Source: DATAOG01 sp046727895 (lineage in GTDB: Bacteria > Pseudomonadota > Alphaproteobacteria > Geminicoccales > Geminicoccaceae). Taken from it: DNA of 7,823 nucleotides. Each line of letters opens with the position of its first letter. Positions within the stretch are counted from its first letter, which is position 1. The notes under the pieces are model-generated. The model was not told the origin of the DNA, ran no database searches, and worked only from the letters and a program-made list of their open reading frames with translations. Shown here piece by piece: positions 6,754 through 7,823 of this stretch. The position numbers and the translations under genes are program-made. The DNA lies in the NCBI GenBank assembly GCA_046727895.1, contig JBKPDM010000345.1, positions 1-7,823 of the forward strand. The letters run 5' to 3'.

Positions 6754-7203
6754 ATGCCAATGACCAATCCAGATGAATCCCCGGAGCGGGTCTCGCGCCG
6801 ACGCCGGCGCGCGCCCATGTCGAGCATCAACGTCACACCCTTCGTCGACGTCATGCTCGTGCTGCTGATCGTGTTCATGGTCACCGCACCGCTGCTCACC
6901 GTCGGCGTCACGGTCGACCTGCCCAAGACGACCAGCGCGCCCCTGCCGGGACAGGACGAACCGCTCAGTGTCTCGATTGCGCGCGACGGCAAAGTCTATC
7001 TTCAGGACAGCGAGCTCAGCGTCGAGGAGCTCGGCCCGCGCCTGCGCGCGATCAGCGAGCGCAAGCCCGACGCGCGGGTCTTCGTCCGCGGCGACAAGGT
7101 GATCGACTACGGCCGGGTCATGCAGGTGGTCGGCGCGATCCATTCCGCCGGCTTCAGCAAGGTCGCGTTGGTGACCGAGTTCGACGAGCCAAAGCAGCAA
7201 TGA
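6754..7203 (+). CDS. tolR: TolR, ExbD-family subunit of the Tol motor
   Basis: Single-span inner-membrane protein whose transmembrane Asp carries protons in the TolQ-TolR motor. The product is 149 residues: an Arg-rich cytoplasmic N-terminus (RRRRRAP, 15-21), SSINVTPFVDVMLVLLIVFM (23-42) with Asp32 equivalent to E. coli Asp23, then a periplasmic ExbD-like domain. Within that domain KVYLQDSELSVEELGPRL, DARVFVRGDKVIDYGRVMQV and the end GFSKVALVTEFDE match the family. Two starts are possible, ATG 6754 and ATG 6760 (MPM); neither has a strong Shine-Dalgarno, and the 3-base distance from tolQ suggests coupled translation. Confidence 0.97.
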   Translation: MPMTNPDESPERVSRRRRRAPMSSINVTPFVDVMLVLLIVFMVTAPLLTVGVTVDLPKTTSAPLPGQDEPLSVSIARDGKVYLQDSELSVEELGPRLRAISERKPDARVFVRGDKVIDYGRVMQVVGAIHSAGFSKVALVTEFDEPKQQ

Positions 7204-7255
7204 GGCCGTCGCGTTCGATGCGGCGGCGCTGCGCTTGATACGACGAGTCTGAGCC

Positions 7256-7823
7256 ATGGGTCGCTCGTGGCTGTTGTCCTCGCTCCTCCATGCCGGCCTC
7301 GCCGGACTGCTGTACTTCGGCCTGCCGAGCTTCACGCGGCCACCGCCGGCGATGGAACAGGCGGTGACCGTCGAGCTGGTGACCGACGTACCGGATACCG
7401 AACACCAGCCGCCGGCGCCGGAGGTGGCGACGACCGCGCCCGCACCGGAGCGCGAGGCGGCGACGCCGGAGCCGAACCCGAATCCGCCGCCGGCACTCGA
7501 ACCCAAGCCGGTCCCGCCTCCACCCGCGCCGCCTCAGGCCGAACCCGCGCCGCCGCCGCAACCGGAGCCACCCCCACCCGCGCCTGTCCAGGCAGAACCC
7601 GCGCCGCCGCCGCAACCGGAGCCACCCCAGCCCGAAGTCGCGCTCGCCAAGCCCAATGTGGCGCCGGAGCCGCCGCCGACCCCCGAACCGAGCGTCCAAC
7701 CGGAGCCCGCGCCCGAGCCGGTCACCCAACCCGAGCCCGCGCCCCAGCCGGCGCCGCCACCCGAGGTGGCCAAGCCCGAACCGCCACCGCCCGCACCACC
7801 GGCACCCAAGCCAACCTTCAAGC
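7256..7823 (+). CDS. tolA: TolA, envelope-spanning protein, 5' part only
   Basis: TolA links the TolQR motor in the inner membrane to Pal and TolB across the periplasm. The window holds the first 189 codons; the frame is open at the right edge. Seen: a short N-terminus with one membrane helix and the SSLLHAGLAGLLYF segment (8-21; SHL-like motifs here contact TolQR in known TolA), then QAVTVELVTDV (35-45) and a long Pro/Glu/Ala-rich region from about residue 50 to the edge. The start is firm: an in-frame TGA at 7250-7252 directly precedes ATG 7256. There is a 52-base gap after tolR and a poor Shine-Dalgarno. The linker is proline-rich rather than the Ala/Lys helical type of E. coli TolA. The C-terminal domain is outside the window, so a TonB-like protein is not strictly excluded, but position argues for TolA. 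Confidence 0.88.
   Translation, partial: MGRSWLLSSLLHAGLAGLLYFGLPSFTRPPPAMEQAVTVELVTDVPDTEHQPPAPEVATTAPAPEREAATPEPNPNPPPALEPKPVPPPPAPPQAEPAPPPQPEPPPPAPVQAEPAPPPQPEPPQPEVALAKPNVAPEPPPTPEPSVQPEPAPEPVTQPEPAPQPAPPPEVAKPEPPPPAPPAPKPTFK
7535..7628 (+). repeat. Near-perfect 40-base direct repeat in the tolA linker, 54-base period
   Basis: Copies at 7535-7574 and 7589-7628 differ at one base (C at 7540, A at 7594), a silent change. Each encodes the start of QAEPAPPPQPEPP; the 54-base period (18 codons) keeps frame. The near identity even at third codon positions points to a recent in-frame duplication, by slippage or unequal recombination, in a low-complexity Pro-rich region. Confidence 0.85.

Noticed and set aside
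5953..7506. 517-codon minus-strand frame opposite tolQ, tolR and tolA
   Set aside because: It crosses three clearly identified plus-strand genes and has no family features.
7154..7821. Gly/Arg-rich minus-strand frames resembling repeat proteins
   Set aside because: They are the reverse complement of the proline-rich tolA linker; CCG/CCC codons read as CGG/GGG on the other strand.

Overview
The window is a high-GC stretch from an alphaproteobacterium, most like the Rhodospirillales. The evidence is the HslV N-terminus (a short propeptide ending in WHG before TTILSVRK), the HslU Walker A variant GPTGCGKT, and the gene order yebC-ruvC-ruvA-ruvB-ybgC-tolQ-tolR-tolA. Lineage is inferred from protein signatures and synteny only; no 16S rRNA or other marker is present. 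The content is almost entirely conserved housekeeping genes, with no mobile element, CRISPR array, tRNA or rRNA.

Left arm, minus strand (1-1794). hslU is cut by the window start. It is preceded by hslV, coupled through an ATGA overlap; together they encode the HslUV (ClpYQ) ATP-dependent protease. A good match to a heat-shock (sigma-32) promoter lies about 40 bases upstream of hslV. Upstream of that is an unrecognised 83-residue ORF with strong GC3 bias.

Divergent intergenic region (1795-2348). This is the least explained part. Read on the minus strand it contains, in order, a 20-base perfect palindrome, an AT-rich island with an 18-base palindrome, three overlapping CCTCC motifs, a strong GC hairpin followed by six T (an intrinsic-terminator signature), and a second small hairpin with AAGGAG in its loop just ahead of the 83-residue ORF. 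This could be a small RNA or a 5' leader or attenuator. The right half (2041-2348) shows no convincing gene.

Right arm, plus strand (2349-7823). yebC, ruvC and ruvA are tightly coupled (1-base and 4-base overlaps). After a 115-base gap come ruvB and ybgC, which overlap by 26 bases. These genes provide a YebC/TACO1-family protein, the complete RuvABC Holliday-junction machinery and a YbgC acyl-CoA thioesterase. A 172-base spacer with a possible promoter then leads to tolQ, tolR and the first part of tolA. These encode the proton-driven Tol motor that maintains the outer membrane and drives its constriction at division. TolA is truncated by the window end and has a proline-rich linker containing a recent tandem duplication.

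I do not see a new multi-gene system here. The best leads are the structured minus-strand region at 1820-2030, the small ORF beside hslV, and the predicted heat-shock promoter.
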